Source of the DNA: an uncultured Pelagibacteraceae bacterium
GTDB lineage: Bacteria; Pseudomonadota; Alphaproteobacteria; Pelagibacterales; Pelagibacteraceae
Direction: 5' to 3'
DNA length: 64,000 bases
NCBI GenBank assembly: GCA_902619665.1
Contig: CACNFB010000002.1
Coordinates: 62,001-126,000, forward strand
Shown here: positions 34,087-42,865 of the stretch, piece after piece
How the letters are laid out: each line of letters opens with the position of its first letter
Numbering within the stretch: position 1 is the first letter of the stretch
Made by a program: the position numbers and the translations under genes
Notes under the pieces: generated by a model
The model's database searches: none
Seen by the model: only the letters and a program-made list of their open reading frames with translations
Told to the model about the DNA's origin: nothing

Positions 34087-34181
34087 AATTTGAATACTAT
34101 TACAGTAGATAAACTAATTTTTAAAGTATAAAGAGATCAAAAATAAAAGTATTTTAAATAGAATCTGGTATATAGGAAATT

Positions 34182-34646
34182 ATGATTATTGTTTGTCCCT
34201 GTGATCAAAAAAGTTTTAATATTGATGATAAATTAATACCTAAAGAAGGCCGATTGGTAAAATGTGGAGTATGTAATCATACATGGTTTTTTAAGCCATC
34301 GGAAAATATTGAAAAAAAACAAGATACTGCGACAGCGAATACAACTATTAACGAAGATGAAAAAAGAGAGTTTATACGGGTTAAGCGGACTAAAGAAACT
34401 ATAAAACCAAAAGTAGATAAAACAATAGGGAATAAGAAATATTTACCAGCAATCAAGAAAGAAAAAAGTAAAAATTTTTCTAAATTATTTTTGGTTTTCT
34501 TAATATCAATAATAGCTATTGTTATCTTAATAGACACTTTCAAGGTTCCCTTGAGCTATATAATTCCAAATATCAACTTTTATTTAGACAATTTATATCA
34601 AAGTTTGATAGATATAAAATTATTTACAATAAATTTAATTAATTAA
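34182..34646 (+). CDS. zinc-ribbon membrane protein (MJ0042 finger domain)
   Basis: A 154-residue protein. The first ~40 residues form an MJ0042-type zinc ribbon: VCPCDQKSFNIDDKLIPKEG, then VKCGVCNHTWFF, where C-P-x-C is shortened to C-P-C as in nrdR. A charged linker (residues 45-105) leads to a single membrane helix LFLVFLISIIAIVILIDTF near 107-126 and a short C-terminal tail. The family is common in Alphaproteobacteria; function is unknown. It precedes nhaA by two bases, suggesting co-transcription. Confidence 0.8.
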   Translation: MIIVCPCDQKSFNIDDKLIPKEGRLVKCGVCNHTWFFKPSENIEKKQDTATANTTINEDEKREFIRVKRTKETIKPKVDKTIGNKKYLPAIKKEKSKNFSKLFLVFLISIIAIVILIDTFKVPLSYIIPNINFYLDNLYQSLIDIKLFTINLIN

Positions 34647-34648
34647 AA

Positions 34649-35821
34649 ATGTTAAGATACTTATCAAGTCCGTTTAAGTGGTTCTTTAAATTAGAAGCTG
34701 CAAGTGGGTTAGTTTTATTAATAAGTGCAATATTAGCTTTAATAGTAAGTAACTCAGATTTATCCAAAATTTATTTTGAAACCTTGGATAAATATTTATT
34801 TATTGGAATAAATAATTTTGGAATAAAATTATCTGTTCTGCATTGGATTAATGACGCCTTAATGGCGATATTCTTCTTTTTTGTTACACTAGAAATAAAA
34901 AGAGAATTTATTGAAGGAGAACTATCTAATTTTAAACAAGCAATGCTTCCAATAATGGGTGCAATTGGAGGTATGGTTGTACCAGCGCTAGTTTATATTT
35001 TTATAAATTATGGTGATACGGAAACATTAAGAGGATGGGCAATACCATCAGCTACAGATATTGCTTTTTCTTTGGGAGTTTTGTCATTATTAGGATCAAG
35101 AGTTCCTATATCATTAAAAGTTTTTTTAACAGCTTTAGCAATAATTGATGACTTAGGAGCAATCATTATAATTGCTTTTTTCTATACTGGTGACTTGAAA
35201 ATTCATTATTTGGGATTAATTGTTGTAGCTTTCATATTATTATTAATTTTAAATAAATTTAACATTAAAAACTTTATACTTTATCTTTTAATCGGTATTG
35301 TAATGTGGGATTTTACTCATCAATCAGGTATACATGCCACAATAGCTGGAGTTTTATTAGCAACAACTATTCCTCATAGAAAAAAACCTAAGGAATTCTC
35401 TTTATTAATCAAGATTGAACATGCAATAAGTCCTTATGTTGCATTTGGTATAATGCCATTGTTTGCTTTTGCCAATGCAGGTGTTTCTTTAGAAGGATTG
35501 TCTTTATCATCCTTCATGTCAAAAGTTCCATTGGGTATTTTATTAGGATTATTTTTAGGAAAACAATTTGGTGTTTTTATTTTTTCATACCTTTCAATTA
35601 AATTTAAATTAGCGCAAATGCCATCGAAAGCTAACTGGATTAATTTTTACGGTGTAGGGGTTTTAACTGGTATCGGATTTACTATGAGTTTGTTCGTAGG
35701 TAATTTAGCATTTATAGATAACATGAGTTATATGGATGGTGTTAAAATTGGAGTTTTAGGTGGGTCATTATTATCAACATTATTTGGATATTTTCTTATA
35801 TTATTATCTCCAAAGAAATGA
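34649..35821 (+). CDS. nhaA: Na+/H+ antiporter NhaA
   Basis: Secondary transporter that expels Na+ in exchange for H+, important for pH and salt homeostasis in a marine cell. The 390 residues have about twelve membrane helices. Seen: FFFVTLEIKREFIEGELSNF, PIMGAIGGMVVPALVYI, WAIPSATDIAFSLGVLSLLG, and ALAIIDDLGAIIIIAFFYT with the two adjacent ion-binding aspartates. GIGFTMSLFVGNLAF is the C-terminal motif. The stop overlaps the glutathione peroxidase start in ATGA. Confidence 0.96.
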   Translation: MLRYLSSPFKWFFKLEAASGLVLLISAILALIVSNSDLSKIYFETLDKYLFIGINNFGIKLSVLHWINDALMAIFFFFVTLEIKREFIEGELSNFKQAMLPIMGAIGGMVVPALVYIFINYGDTETLRGWAIPSATDIAFSLGVLSLLGSRVPISLKVFLTALAIIDDLGAIIIIAFFYTGDLKIHYLGLIVVAFILLLILNKFNIKNFILYLLIGIVMWDFTHQSGIHATIAGVLLATTIPHRKKPKEFSLLIKIEHAISPYVAFGIMPLFAFANAGVSLEGLSLSSFMSKVPLGILLGLFLGKQFGVFIFSYLSIKFKLAQMPSKANWINFYGVGVLTGIGFTMSLFVGNLAFIDNMSYMDGVKIGVLGGSLLSTLFGYFLILLSPKK

Positions 35822-36384
35822 AATTTTCAAATTTTACTAAATTATTAGCAATTGTATTTTTAATGATCTCTTTTTTTTCTACAAAAACCTTAGCGAATTA
35901 TGAAAAGGTTTTTTTTGATTTTTCTGTTGAACTTGTTAATGGAAAATTAATTGATTTAAAAGAATATAAAAATAAAAAAGCAATATTATTGGTAAACACT
36001 GCGAGTTATTGTGGTTTTACAAAACAATATAATGATATGCAAAATATTTGGGAGAAATATCAGAATAAAGGTCTATTAGTTTTAGCTGTTCCATCGAATT
36101 CATTTAATCAAGAAAAAAAAACAGAAAAAGAGGTAAAAGAATTTTGTGAAGTGAATTTTAATATCACTTTTCCAATTACTTCTATTTATGATGTTAAAGG
36201 TGATAGTGCACATGATATATTTAAATGGGCAAAAGAAAATCATGGAAAATCAGCAATACCTAAGTGGAATTTTCATAAAATTTTAATTAATAATGAAGGT
36301 AAAGTTGAGGATACATTTTCATCTTTTACAAACCCTACTTCAAATAAAATTATTTCTAAAATAGAATCTTTGCTAAATATTTAG
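35818..36384 (+). CDS. glutathione peroxidase-like thiol peroxidase (exported)
   Basis: A 188-residue protein of the GPx family with a signal peptide in front (about residues 1-26, LLAIVFLMISFFSTKTLA), so it probably works in the periplasm. The catalytic site is LLVNTASYCGFTKQYNDMQN with cysteine rather than selenocysteine; the tetrad glutamine is in PSNSFNQEKKTE and the tryptophan/asparagine in IPKWNFHKILIN. A second C at CEVNF fits the 2-Cys, thioredoxin-reduced type. It reduces peroxides or lipid hydroperoxides. Overlaps nhaA by four bases; its 3' end overlaps the convergent hydrolase gene by 12 bases. Confidence 0.92.
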   Translation: MKFSNFTKLLAIVFLMISFFSTKTLANYEKVFFDFSVELVNGKLIDLKEYKNKKAILLVNTASYCGFTKQYNDMQNIWEKYQNKGLLVLAVPSNSFNQEKKTEKEVKEFCEVNFNITFPITSIYDVKGDSAHDIFKWAKENHGKSAIPKWNFHKILINNEGKVEDTFSSFTNPTSNKIISKIESLLNI

Positions 36385-37146
36385 AGTTAAACCATCATAA
36401 GCTGGTATAACATTATTTGGTAATTTTTTTTTAATCTGGTTGTAGTCAATAGAACTTGCTAAATTTGTTAAAATTGTTTTTTTTGGCTTTATTTTTTTAA
36501 TTAGTAATAGAATATCTGTTAGACAATAATGTGATGGATGTTGATTATATTGAAGGCAATCAATTACTAGATATTTTAGATTATTAAGTGATTTTAAATC
36601 CTTTTTATATATTTTACTTACATCACTAGCGTAAGCTAACTTATTGTTAATTACATAACATATACTGTCAATATTTCCATGTTCGACCTTTATAGATTTG
36701 AGACTAATAATCTTTCCATTATCTTTATATGAATGTTTTTTTTTTAAAGAATTGTTCTGTAATATGGGTGGATATTCTCTATTTTTTTTAAAACAATATC
36801 CAAATGAATTGAGTAGATACTTTTTAGTTAAATTATTGGTATATATATCTATCTTTTTTCTATTCTTTAAATAAAAAAAACGTAGTTCATTTATACCATG
36901 AGTTTGATCAGCATGATGATGAGTGTAAAAAACTTTATCAATATTATTAATTTTATTCTTGATTAGTTGCTGTTTTAAATCAGGCGATGTATCAATCAAA
37001 ACATTTTTATTTTTTGATTTTATTAATGCACAGCATCTAGTTCTATAATTTTTTTTATTTTTTGGATCACAATTACCAAAAAAACCATCAATTCTAGGAA
37101 CTCCTAATGAACTACCGCACCCTAAAATTATAAATTTTATTGACAT
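36373..37146 (-). CDS. MBL-fold metal-dependent hydrolase (PhnP-like)
   Basis: A 257-residue metallo-beta-lactamase fold protein: ILGCGSSLGVPRIDGFFGNC at the N-terminus, CCALIKSKNKNVLIDTSPDL, the metal site FYTHHHADQTHGINELRFFY (H-x-H-x-D-x-x-H with an extra His), VEHGNIDSICYVI, LAYASDVSKI, DCLQYNQHPSHYCL. This matches the PhnP-like phosphodiesterase subfamily that follows tatD in many Alphaproteobacteria, though the natural substrate is unknown outside phn clusters. It is the last gene of the minus-strand run, abutting tatD. Confidence 0.87.
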   Translation of the reverse strand: MSIKFIILGCGSSLGVPRIDGFFGNCDPKNKKNYRTRCCALIKSKNKNVLIDTSPDLKQQLIKNKINNIDKVFYTHHHADQTHGINELRFFYLKNRKKIDIYTNNLTKKYLLNSFGYCFKKNREYPPILQNNSLKKKHSYKDNGKIISLKSIKVEHGNIDSICYVINNKLAYASDVSKIYKKDLKSLNNLKYLVIDCLQYNQHPSHYCLTDILLLIKKIKPKKTILTNLASSIDYNQIKKKLPNNVIPAYDGLTLNI

Positions 37147-37910
37147 TAATTTACTTCAAATAATTTTTTGAAATTTTGTGAAGTTATCAATTCTATTTCT
37201 TGTGGAGAAATATTCTTTATTTTTGCCATATGTTCTAAAGTATACTTTAAATAACTAGGTTCATTAGTTTTTCCCCTTTTTGGTACCGGAGCAAGAAATG
37301 GGCTATCTGTTTCAATTAATATTTTATCTGAAGGGATAAAATTAAAGGTATTATTTAGATCTGTGCTCTTTTTAAAAGTTATAATACCACTTGCAGAAAA
37401 ATATGAATTCAAATCAAGCATTTTTTTTGCAAGTTCTAAACTTCCAGTATAACAGTGCATCAAAATTTTTATATTTTTATTTTTATATTTGTTTAATAAT
37501 TCAAATGTTTCATCTTCTGCATTTCTAGAGTGTATAATAATTGGTTTATTCAATTCAATGGATGCAAGTATATGTTCTTCAAAACTATTAATTTGTGAAA
37601 CTTTGTCACTATTGTTGTAGTAAAAATCTAAACCTGTTTCCCCTACCCCAATAATTTTTTTATTCTTAGAAACATTTTTAATTATTTGGTCCTTACTTAT
37701 ACTGTTAGTATTAGCTTCATGGGGGTGTATACCAAATGTGCCGTATATTATTTGATCTTTTTTTACCAAATTTTCTACTTCAGAAAAGTTTTTGTTAGTT
37801 GTGCAAATAGTTAAAATTTTTTCTATACCAACATTTTTAGCCCTTTGCATAACTTCTTCAAAATTATTAATCAGTGGTTCACGGTCTAAATGGCAATGAG
37901 AGTCAATCAT
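37146..37910 (-). CDS. TatD family metal-dependent deoxyribonuclease
   Basis: A 254-residue TIM-barrel hydrolase. Seen: IDSHCHLDREPLINNFEEVM (H-x-H), FGIHPHEANT, IGVGETGLDFYYNN (bridging glutamate), PIIIHSRNAEDETFELL, ILMHCYTGSLELAKKML and LIETDSPFLAPVPKRGKTNEPSY (D-S-P-F/Y-L-A-P with R-G-K-x-N-E-P). TatD acts as a 3'-5' exonuclease on DNA/RNA and in DNA repair. It overlaps metG by eight bases; the metG-tatD-MBL order is conserved among Alphaproteobacteria. Confidence 0.93.
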   Translation of the reverse strand: MIDSHCHLDREPLINNFEEVMQRAKNVGIEKILTICTTNKNFSEVENLVKKDQIIYGTFGIHPHEANTNSISKDQIIKNVSKNKKIIGVGETGLDFYYNNSDKVSQINSFEEHILASIELNKPIIIHSRNAEDETFELLNKYKNKNIKILMHCYTGSLELAKKMLDLNSYFSASGIITFKKSTDLNNTFNFIPSDKILIETDSPFLAPVPKRGKTNEPSYLKYTLEHMAKIKNISPQEIELITSQNFKKLFEVN

Positions 37911-39438
37911 TTATTATCTTTTTAATAAGTATATTAATTTTATTTATTTTCATACCTTGTTTTAAAAACTCATTATTTAGCAATGAATTAAAGATGATAT
38001 CTTTTTCTTTAATATTAAAAATATTTAAGGCTTTTAAAGAAGTTTCAGGTATAATTGGATACATTAAAATAGAAATTTTTCTAATTAATTCTAAGCTGAC
38101 ATAGATAATAGTATTTAATCTATTAGTATCGTTTTTTTTATTCCAGGGTTCTTGGTCATTAAAATATTTATTAGCTCCAAACAAAGTCTCCATTAAAAAA
38201 TTCATATAAAAATTTATATCTTGTTTATTTACCGCATTTTCAATTTTACTGTAATTTTCTTTAAATCTATTTAATATATTTAAATCTTCATTATTAAATT
38301 TTATATTTTTTGGGATTTCTAAATTTAAATTTTTTTCATTAAAAGATATTACTCTCTGACATAAGTTACCGTAATTGTTAGCAAGATCACTATTGATACA
38401 ATTTTCTAATTTTTCTTTTGATATATTGCCATCGTTGCCAAAAGAAACTTCTTTTAATAAATAAAATCTTAAAGGATCAAGACCATATTTATCAATAATT
38501 TCTAAGGGGTCTAATATATTTCCTTTCGATTTAGACATTTTTTCCTCATTAGATAAAATCCAACCATGACCGTATATAGTTTTAGGTAACGGTAAATTTG
38601 CTGCTAACAAAAAAGCTGGCCAGTAAACAGCGTGAAACCTTAATATGTCTTTACCAATTATGTGGACAGATGCAGGCCAGAAATTCTTATATTTATCATT
38701 ATCAATATTAGGATAATCAAGTGCGCTCAAATAATTTGTTAGTGCATCTAACCATACGTAAATAATATGGTCTTTTTGAGAGGGAACATTTATCCCCCAA
38801 GATATAGATTTTCTACTTACAGATAAATCTTTAAGTCCTCCTTTAACAAAACTGATAACTTCATTTCTTCTACTTTCTGGTCTTATAAATTCAGGATTTT
38901 TATCATAATAATCCAGTAATTTTTTTTCCCAATTTGATAATTTAAAGAAAAAAGACTCTTCTTCAACCCATTCGACTTTTGAACCTGATAATTTGTTTAC
39001 TTTAACATTATCTTTGTCTTCAATTTCATTTTCAGAATAAAAGGCTTCATCAGATACAGAATACCAACCTGAATATTTAGATAAATATATCTCATTTTTT
39101 TTTTCTAAAATATTCCATAAATTTTCAACTGCCATTTTATGACGTTTTTCAGTTGTTCTAATAAAATCATCATTTGAAAGATTTAAAATAGCAGACAAAT
39201 CTTTAAAATTTGAGCTTATTTCATTACAAAAATCTAAGGGATCTTTTTTTGCTTCTAATGCTGCTCTTTGGATTTTTTGGCCATGCTCATCTGTACCAGT
39301 TAAAAAAAAAACATTATGTTCGCTGATTCTTTTAAATCTTGCAAAAAAATCAGCAACTATACTTGAGTATGCATGTCCCATATGAGGTTTTGCAGATGGA
39401 TAATAAATTGGTGTAGTGATATAATAGTTATTTTTCAT
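37903..39438 (-). CDS. metG: methionyl-tRNA synthetase
   Basis: Class I synthetase charging tRNA-Met. The 511 residues contain TTPIYYPSAKPHMGHAYSSI with the HIGH-type H-M-G-H, VSDEAFYSENEIED, NYLSALDYPN, PASVHIIGKDILRFHAVYWP and the KMSKS loop in EEKMSKSKGNILDPLEII, then the helical anticodon domain. The C-terminal tRNA-binding (OB) domain of the longer MetG form and the zinc-knuckle cysteines are absent, so this is the short MetG type usual in Alphaproteobacteria. Its start overlaps the holB stop by 11 bases. Confidence 0.95.
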   Translation of the reverse strand: MKNNYYITTPIYYPSAKPHMGHAYSSIVADFFARFKRISEHNVFFLTGTDEHGQKIQRAALEAKKDPLDFCNEISSNFKDLSAILNLSNDDFIRTTEKRHKMAVENLWNILEKKNEIYLSKYSGWYSVSDEAFYSENEIEDKDNVKVNKLSGSKVEWVEEESFFFKLSNWEKKLLDYYDKNPEFIRPESRRNEVISFVKGGLKDLSVSRKSISWGINVPSQKDHIIYVWLDALTNYLSALDYPNIDNDKYKNFWPASVHIIGKDILRFHAVYWPAFLLAANLPLPKTIYGHGWILSNEEKMSKSKGNILDPLEIIDKYGLDPLRFYLLKEVSFGNDGNISKEKLENCINSDLANNYGNLCQRVISFNEKNLNLEIPKNIKFNNEDLNILNRFKENYSKIENAVNKQDINFYMNFLMETLFGANKYFNDQEPWNKKNDTNRLNTIIYVSLELIRKISILMYPIIPETSLKALNIFNIKEKDIIFNSLLNNEFLKQGMKINKINILIKKIIND

Positions 39439-40360
39439 TATAAATTAAATTCTTAAATTCTAAAACATACGACTCAAAATCTAAATTAAATTTAGTAACA
39501 TCATCAAATCTTTGTGTAAAATACTTCAATAAATAAAAATATTTATTATTATGTTCCTTTTTAATTTTTTTATAAAGAAATAATTGAACTAATAAAAAAA
39601 AATTTTTTAAGACAAATTCATTTTTTTTATAATCTTTTTTTTTAAGTATATCGGATAAAAGATTATCTAGATTAATATCGTTTATCTGTAAATTATTTTT
39701 ATTACAATATTCTAACAAACTTTTAAAAAAAAGAGGGCTGATATATTTATTTTTAAAATCAGAACTTAAATCATTAAATTGATTATTTAGTATTTCATTT
39801 ATTCTTTTTTCACGATCCTCATTATTCAGAAAAAATTTAAATTGTATACATCTGGATTTGATTGTAGTTAACAGTTTTTTTTTAATGTCATGAACCAATA
39901 TAAAAAAAACATTATCTAAATTTTCCTCTAACGATTTAAGTAAAGAATTTGAGGAAGACAAATTCAAATATTCACTTCCATCTATCAACACAATCTTTGG
40001 CTTATTGCTGAATGATGTTATATTTAGAAAATTTTTCATATTTTTGATTTGTTCAATATCAATATTCTTTTTTTTATCTTTTAATGAAATTAGAAATAGA
40101 TTTGGGTGAATATTTTTGAGCAAAAGATTATAAGTTTTGTTATTAGAATTAATTTTGTTAGTAGTTATACAATATTCATTATCCTCATCTTTTGACAATA
40201 TGAAATTAATTAAATGGTAAGCCACGTTTAATTTGCCAATACCTTTTTCTCCAGTAAATAATATTGTTTGTGGTAATTTTCTATTAATATATAAATTAGA
40301 AATAAAATTTATTTCTTTTTTAAATGTAGATAGTTCTTTGCTAAAAATTTCTTCACCCAT
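39428..40360 (-). CDS. holB: DNA polymerase III delta' subunit
   Basis: Part of the clamp loader that opens the beta clamp at primer ends. The 310-residue protein has an AAA+ domain with PQTILFTGEKGIGKLNVAYH (P-loop-like, with terminal S/T replaced, consistent with delta' not hydrolysing ATP), SNSLLKSLEENLDNVFFILV (sensor/helical segment L-L-K-x-L-E-E-P-like) and TTIKSRCIQFKF (S-R-C motif). The C-terminal half is weakly conserved. The order tmk-holB-metG-tatD, with overlaps at each junction, strongly supports the call. Confidence 0.9.
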   Translation of the reverse strand: MGEEIFSKELSTFKKEINFISNLYINRKLPQTILFTGEKGIGKLNVAYHLINFILSKDEDNEYCITTNKINSNNKTYNLLLKNIHPNLFLISLKDKKKNIDIEQIKNMKNFLNITSFSNKPKIVLIDGSEYLNLSSSNSLLKSLEENLDNVFFILVHDIKKKLLTTIKSRCIQFKFFLNNEDREKRINEILNNQFNDLSSDFKNKYISPLFFKSLLEYCNKNNLQINDINLDNLLSDILKKKDYKKNEFVLKNFFLLVQLFLYKKIKKEHNNKYFYLLKYFTQRFDDVTKFNLDFESYVLEFKNLIYNEK

Positions 40361-40967
40361 TAATTTTTAATATTTTATTTATTCTATTTTTAATTAATTC
40401 TATATTGTATTTCTTATTTTTAGACGAATCTATTAATAACTTATTCTTATTTTTTTTTAAAATATTCAAAAATCCATTTTGTACTTTATTATAAAAATTT
40501 TTGCTAAAACTGTCGTATTTATTCTTTTTTCCTGAAATATTCTTTTTTATTCTTTTAATTGGCACATAATGAAAAAAAGTAAAATTAGGTTTTAGATTAC
40601 CTAGTATGAAATTGTTTAATTCCTTTATAACTCTTTTATTTATCTTAAAACCATAATGCTGGTACGCTATGGTTGAGTCTATAAATCTATCAATAAGTAT
40701 AACTTTTCTATTTAAATATGGCTTAATCAAATTTTCATAATTTTCATTTCTAGCAGCTAAATAAAGTAATAAATCTGTTTTTTTTTTAAAAGTTGATTTT
40801 TTATTTAATATAATATTTCTTATAATTTCTGAATTTTTAGTGCCACCTGGTTCTCTTATTTTTATAAATTTTATTTTTTTTTTAGATAAGTACTTTGCTA
40901 CTTCATTAAGATGAAATGTTTTTCCAGACCCATCTATACCTTCGAAAACTATTATTTTCTTATACAT
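40353..40967 (-). CDS. tmk: thymidylate kinase
   Basis: Phosphorylates dTMP to dTDP. The 204-residue protein has the P-loop VFEGIDGSGKTFHLNEVAKY, the dTMP-binding IREPGGTKNSEIIRNIIL, LLYLAARNENYENLIKPYL and the D-R-x/LID region VILIDRFIDSTIAYQHYG. I placed the start at the ATG at 40967; a GTG three bases upstream is possible. It overlaps dac by eight bases and holB by eight bases. Confidence 0.93.
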   Translation of the reverse strand: MYKKIIVFEGIDGSGKTFHLNEVAKYLSKKKIKFIKIREPGGTKNSEIIRNIILNKKSTFKKKTDLLLYLAARNENYENLIKPYLNRKVILIDRFIDSTIAYQHYGFKINKRVIKELNNFILGNLKPNFTFFHYVPIKRIKKNISGKKNKYDSFSKNFYNKVQNGFLNILKKNKNKLLIDSSKNKKYNIELIKNRINKILKING

Positions 40968-42120
40968 CACCCCAGATAAGATAATTTATAGATTTTATAA
41001 TTCTAGAAATAACATTGAGTTTTTTTATATCTTCAAATGCATAAACTTTAAATTCATTGATAATTTCATCCTTATATAAAATTTTTAAAATTCCTAACTC
41101 TTGATCCTTTTCTATTGGTGCAAGTATGGGTCCATTGTATTCAATATATGCCTCTAGGTGTTTTTTTCTAGCTTTTGGAATTGTTTTATATATATCGTTT
41201 TTTACGTAAACTTGAACTTTATCTTTTTTACCTAACCATACATCTAAATTGGAAATTTCTTCATCAGTTTTAGCTATTTGAATTGTATCAAAGTTAGTTA
41301 AACCCCATGTTAAAAGTTTTTTTGATTGCCTAGATCTTGAATTTTTAGTTTCAAATCCACTACCTACTGCTATTAATCTTCTCTCTCCTTTTTTAATAGA
41401 ACTAGCTAATGAATATTTTTCTACAGCAAGATAGCCGGTTTTAATACCATCGGCACCATAATTTTTATATAATAAAGGATTTCTATTTCCTTGCGTAATC
41501 GGATCTCCCCCAGTTCGATCCCATGTAAAAGTTTTTTCTTTAAAATAAGAATAATAAACAGGATAGTTTTTAATTAAATAATTTGACATTAATAGAATAT
41601 CTTCAACAGTAGAATAATTATCTGGATCATTTATTCCAGAGGAGTTTGTAAAATTAGTATTTATCATTCCAATTTCTGCAGCTTTAGAATTCATCATTAT
41701 CGCAAATTCTTCCTCCGTACCAGCAACACCTTCCGCTAAAGCAACACAGGCATCATTACCAGATGCAATTATTATTCCTTTTAATAAATCTTCTATTGAT
41801 ACTTCATCTCCAACCATAATAAACATTGATGAATATCCTGACTGTGAAAGTCTCCATGCATTTTCTGAAACCATTACTTTGTCATCAAGATTTAGGTCCC
41901 CACTTTTTAACAAATCAAATACAACTATTGACGTCATTATTTTTGTCATTGATGCAGGATAAATGGATCTTTGAATATCTTTTTCATAAAGAATTTCACC
42001 TGACAAATAATCTTGTAAAATTGCAGTTCTAGCGTTTATATCAAAAGCAGAAATAGAGGCAGTCGTTAAACAAAAGTAAGAAAAAAAATAATAAAGTAAA
42101 AATTTTTTAAATTTATCCAT
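40960..42120 (-). CDS. D-alanyl-D-alanine carboxypeptidase (penicillin-binding protein, DacA/DacC type)
   Basis: Trims the terminal D-Ala of peptidoglycan stem peptides in the periplasm. About 386 residues: a signal peptide (FLLYYFFSYFCLTTASISA) then the S11 peptidase domain with catalytic SIYPASMTKIMTS (S-x-x-K), IIASGNDACVALAEGVAG (S-x-N) and GADGIKTGYL (K-T-G), and a C-terminal beta-rich PBP5-type domain (about 290-370) followed by an amphipathic end that tethers to the membrane. The ATG at 42120 is preferred to a TTG 24 bases upstream. It overlaps rlpA by eight bases. Confidence 0.93.
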   Translation of the reverse strand: MDKFKKFLLYYFFSYFCLTTASISAFDINARTAILQDYLSGEILYEKDIQRSIYPASMTKIMTSIVVFDLLKSGDLNLDDKVMVSENAWRLSQSGYSSMFIMVGDEVSIEDLLKGIIIASGNDACVALAEGVAGTEEEFAIMMNSKAAEIGMINTNFTNSSGINDPDNYSTVEDILLMSNYLIKNYPVYYSYFKEKTFTWDRTGGDPITQGNRNPLLYKNYGADGIKTGYLAVEKYSLASSIKKGERRLIAVGSGFETKNSRSRQSKKLLTWGLTNFDTIQIAKTDEEISNLDVWLGKKDKVQVYVKNDIYKTIPKARKKHLEAYIEYNGPILAPIEKDQELGILKILYKDEIINEFKVYAFEDIKKLNVISRIIKSINYLIWGDV

Positions 42121-42865
42121 TTTTAATAATTTCAATATTTTCAAAGCCTAAAGTTCTTATACTATAAAATACCTTTTGTAGAGAATTAATATTATTATAA
42201 GGACCTAATATAATTCTATGTGTATTCTTGGAGATAGACAAAATATTCACTATTTGTATGTCTGTTTCAGTTATTATTCTTTTTTTTAGATCTTTGGCAT
42301 TTTCAAAAAAGTAAAATTCAGCTACTTTAATTACATATGAAAACTTGCTAACTTTTGTATCTTTTACTTTTTCATTCTTAGATGAGTTTAAATCATTAAT
42401 ACTTATTGTATCGACTGGGGCTTTATTGGCTACATTTTTTTCTTCTTCAAAAGTTTTGGATTTCTTTGCTAAAAAAATTGAATTGTTTTTAATTTCTTTT
42501 ATCTCAATATAAGGTTGGTCATAATTTATGTTTAACTCATCTGAAATGCGTTTAGACACAATTGAATTATAAAAGTCTAAATTTTTTATTTTTCTTGAAA
42601 CATTTCCAACTAGAGATTTATTGTTTAAAAGGTTGGTAATTTTAACTTTTGTACCTTTAGATAAATAGCTATGATGAATATCTAAACTTCTTATATCAAT
42701 CTTTTTTTTTGTTATTTTATCTTTTATGAGTTCATCTGAGTAGATTAGTGTAAATCCTTTGTTAACATAAATATTATTATCATAATTAACTTTTTTGTTA
42801 ACAGTTTCTAATTTACATCCTGATAATATAAAAAATATTAAAATTATAAATATTTTATAATTCAT
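42113..42865 (-). CDS. rlpA: RlpA-like lipoprotein with degenerate DPBB and SPOR domains
   Basis: About 250 residues. Lipoprotein signal MNYKIFIILIFFILSGCK (lipobox L-S-G-C). A double-psi-beta-barrel-like region (about 35-120) includes LDIHHSYLSKGTKVKITNLL, which aligns with the A-A-H-x-x-L-P-x-G-T-x-V-x-V-T-N-L block of RlpA, keeping the histidine but losing the conserved Y-G and the glutamate before it. A SPOR-type C-terminus (about 175-248, FSYVIKVAEFYFFENAKDLK and THRIILGPYNNINSLQKVFY) should bind denuded glycan strands. RlpA proteins are septal lytic transglycosylases; catalysis here is doubtful. The position mltB-rlpA-dac-tmk is the standard alphaproteobacterial one. Confidence 0.72.
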   Translation of the reverse strand: MNYKIFIILIFFILSGCKLETVNKKVNYDNNIYVNKGFTLIYSDELIKDKITKKKIDIRSLDIHHSYLSKGTKVKITNLLNNKSLVGNVSRKIKNLDFYNSIVSKRISDELNINYDQPYIEIKEIKNNSIFLAKKSKTFEEEKNVANKAPVDTISINDLNSSKNEKVKDTKVSKFSYVIKVAEFYFFENAKDLKKRIITETDIQIVNILSISKNTHRIILGPYNNINSLQKVFYSIRTLGFENIEIIKNG

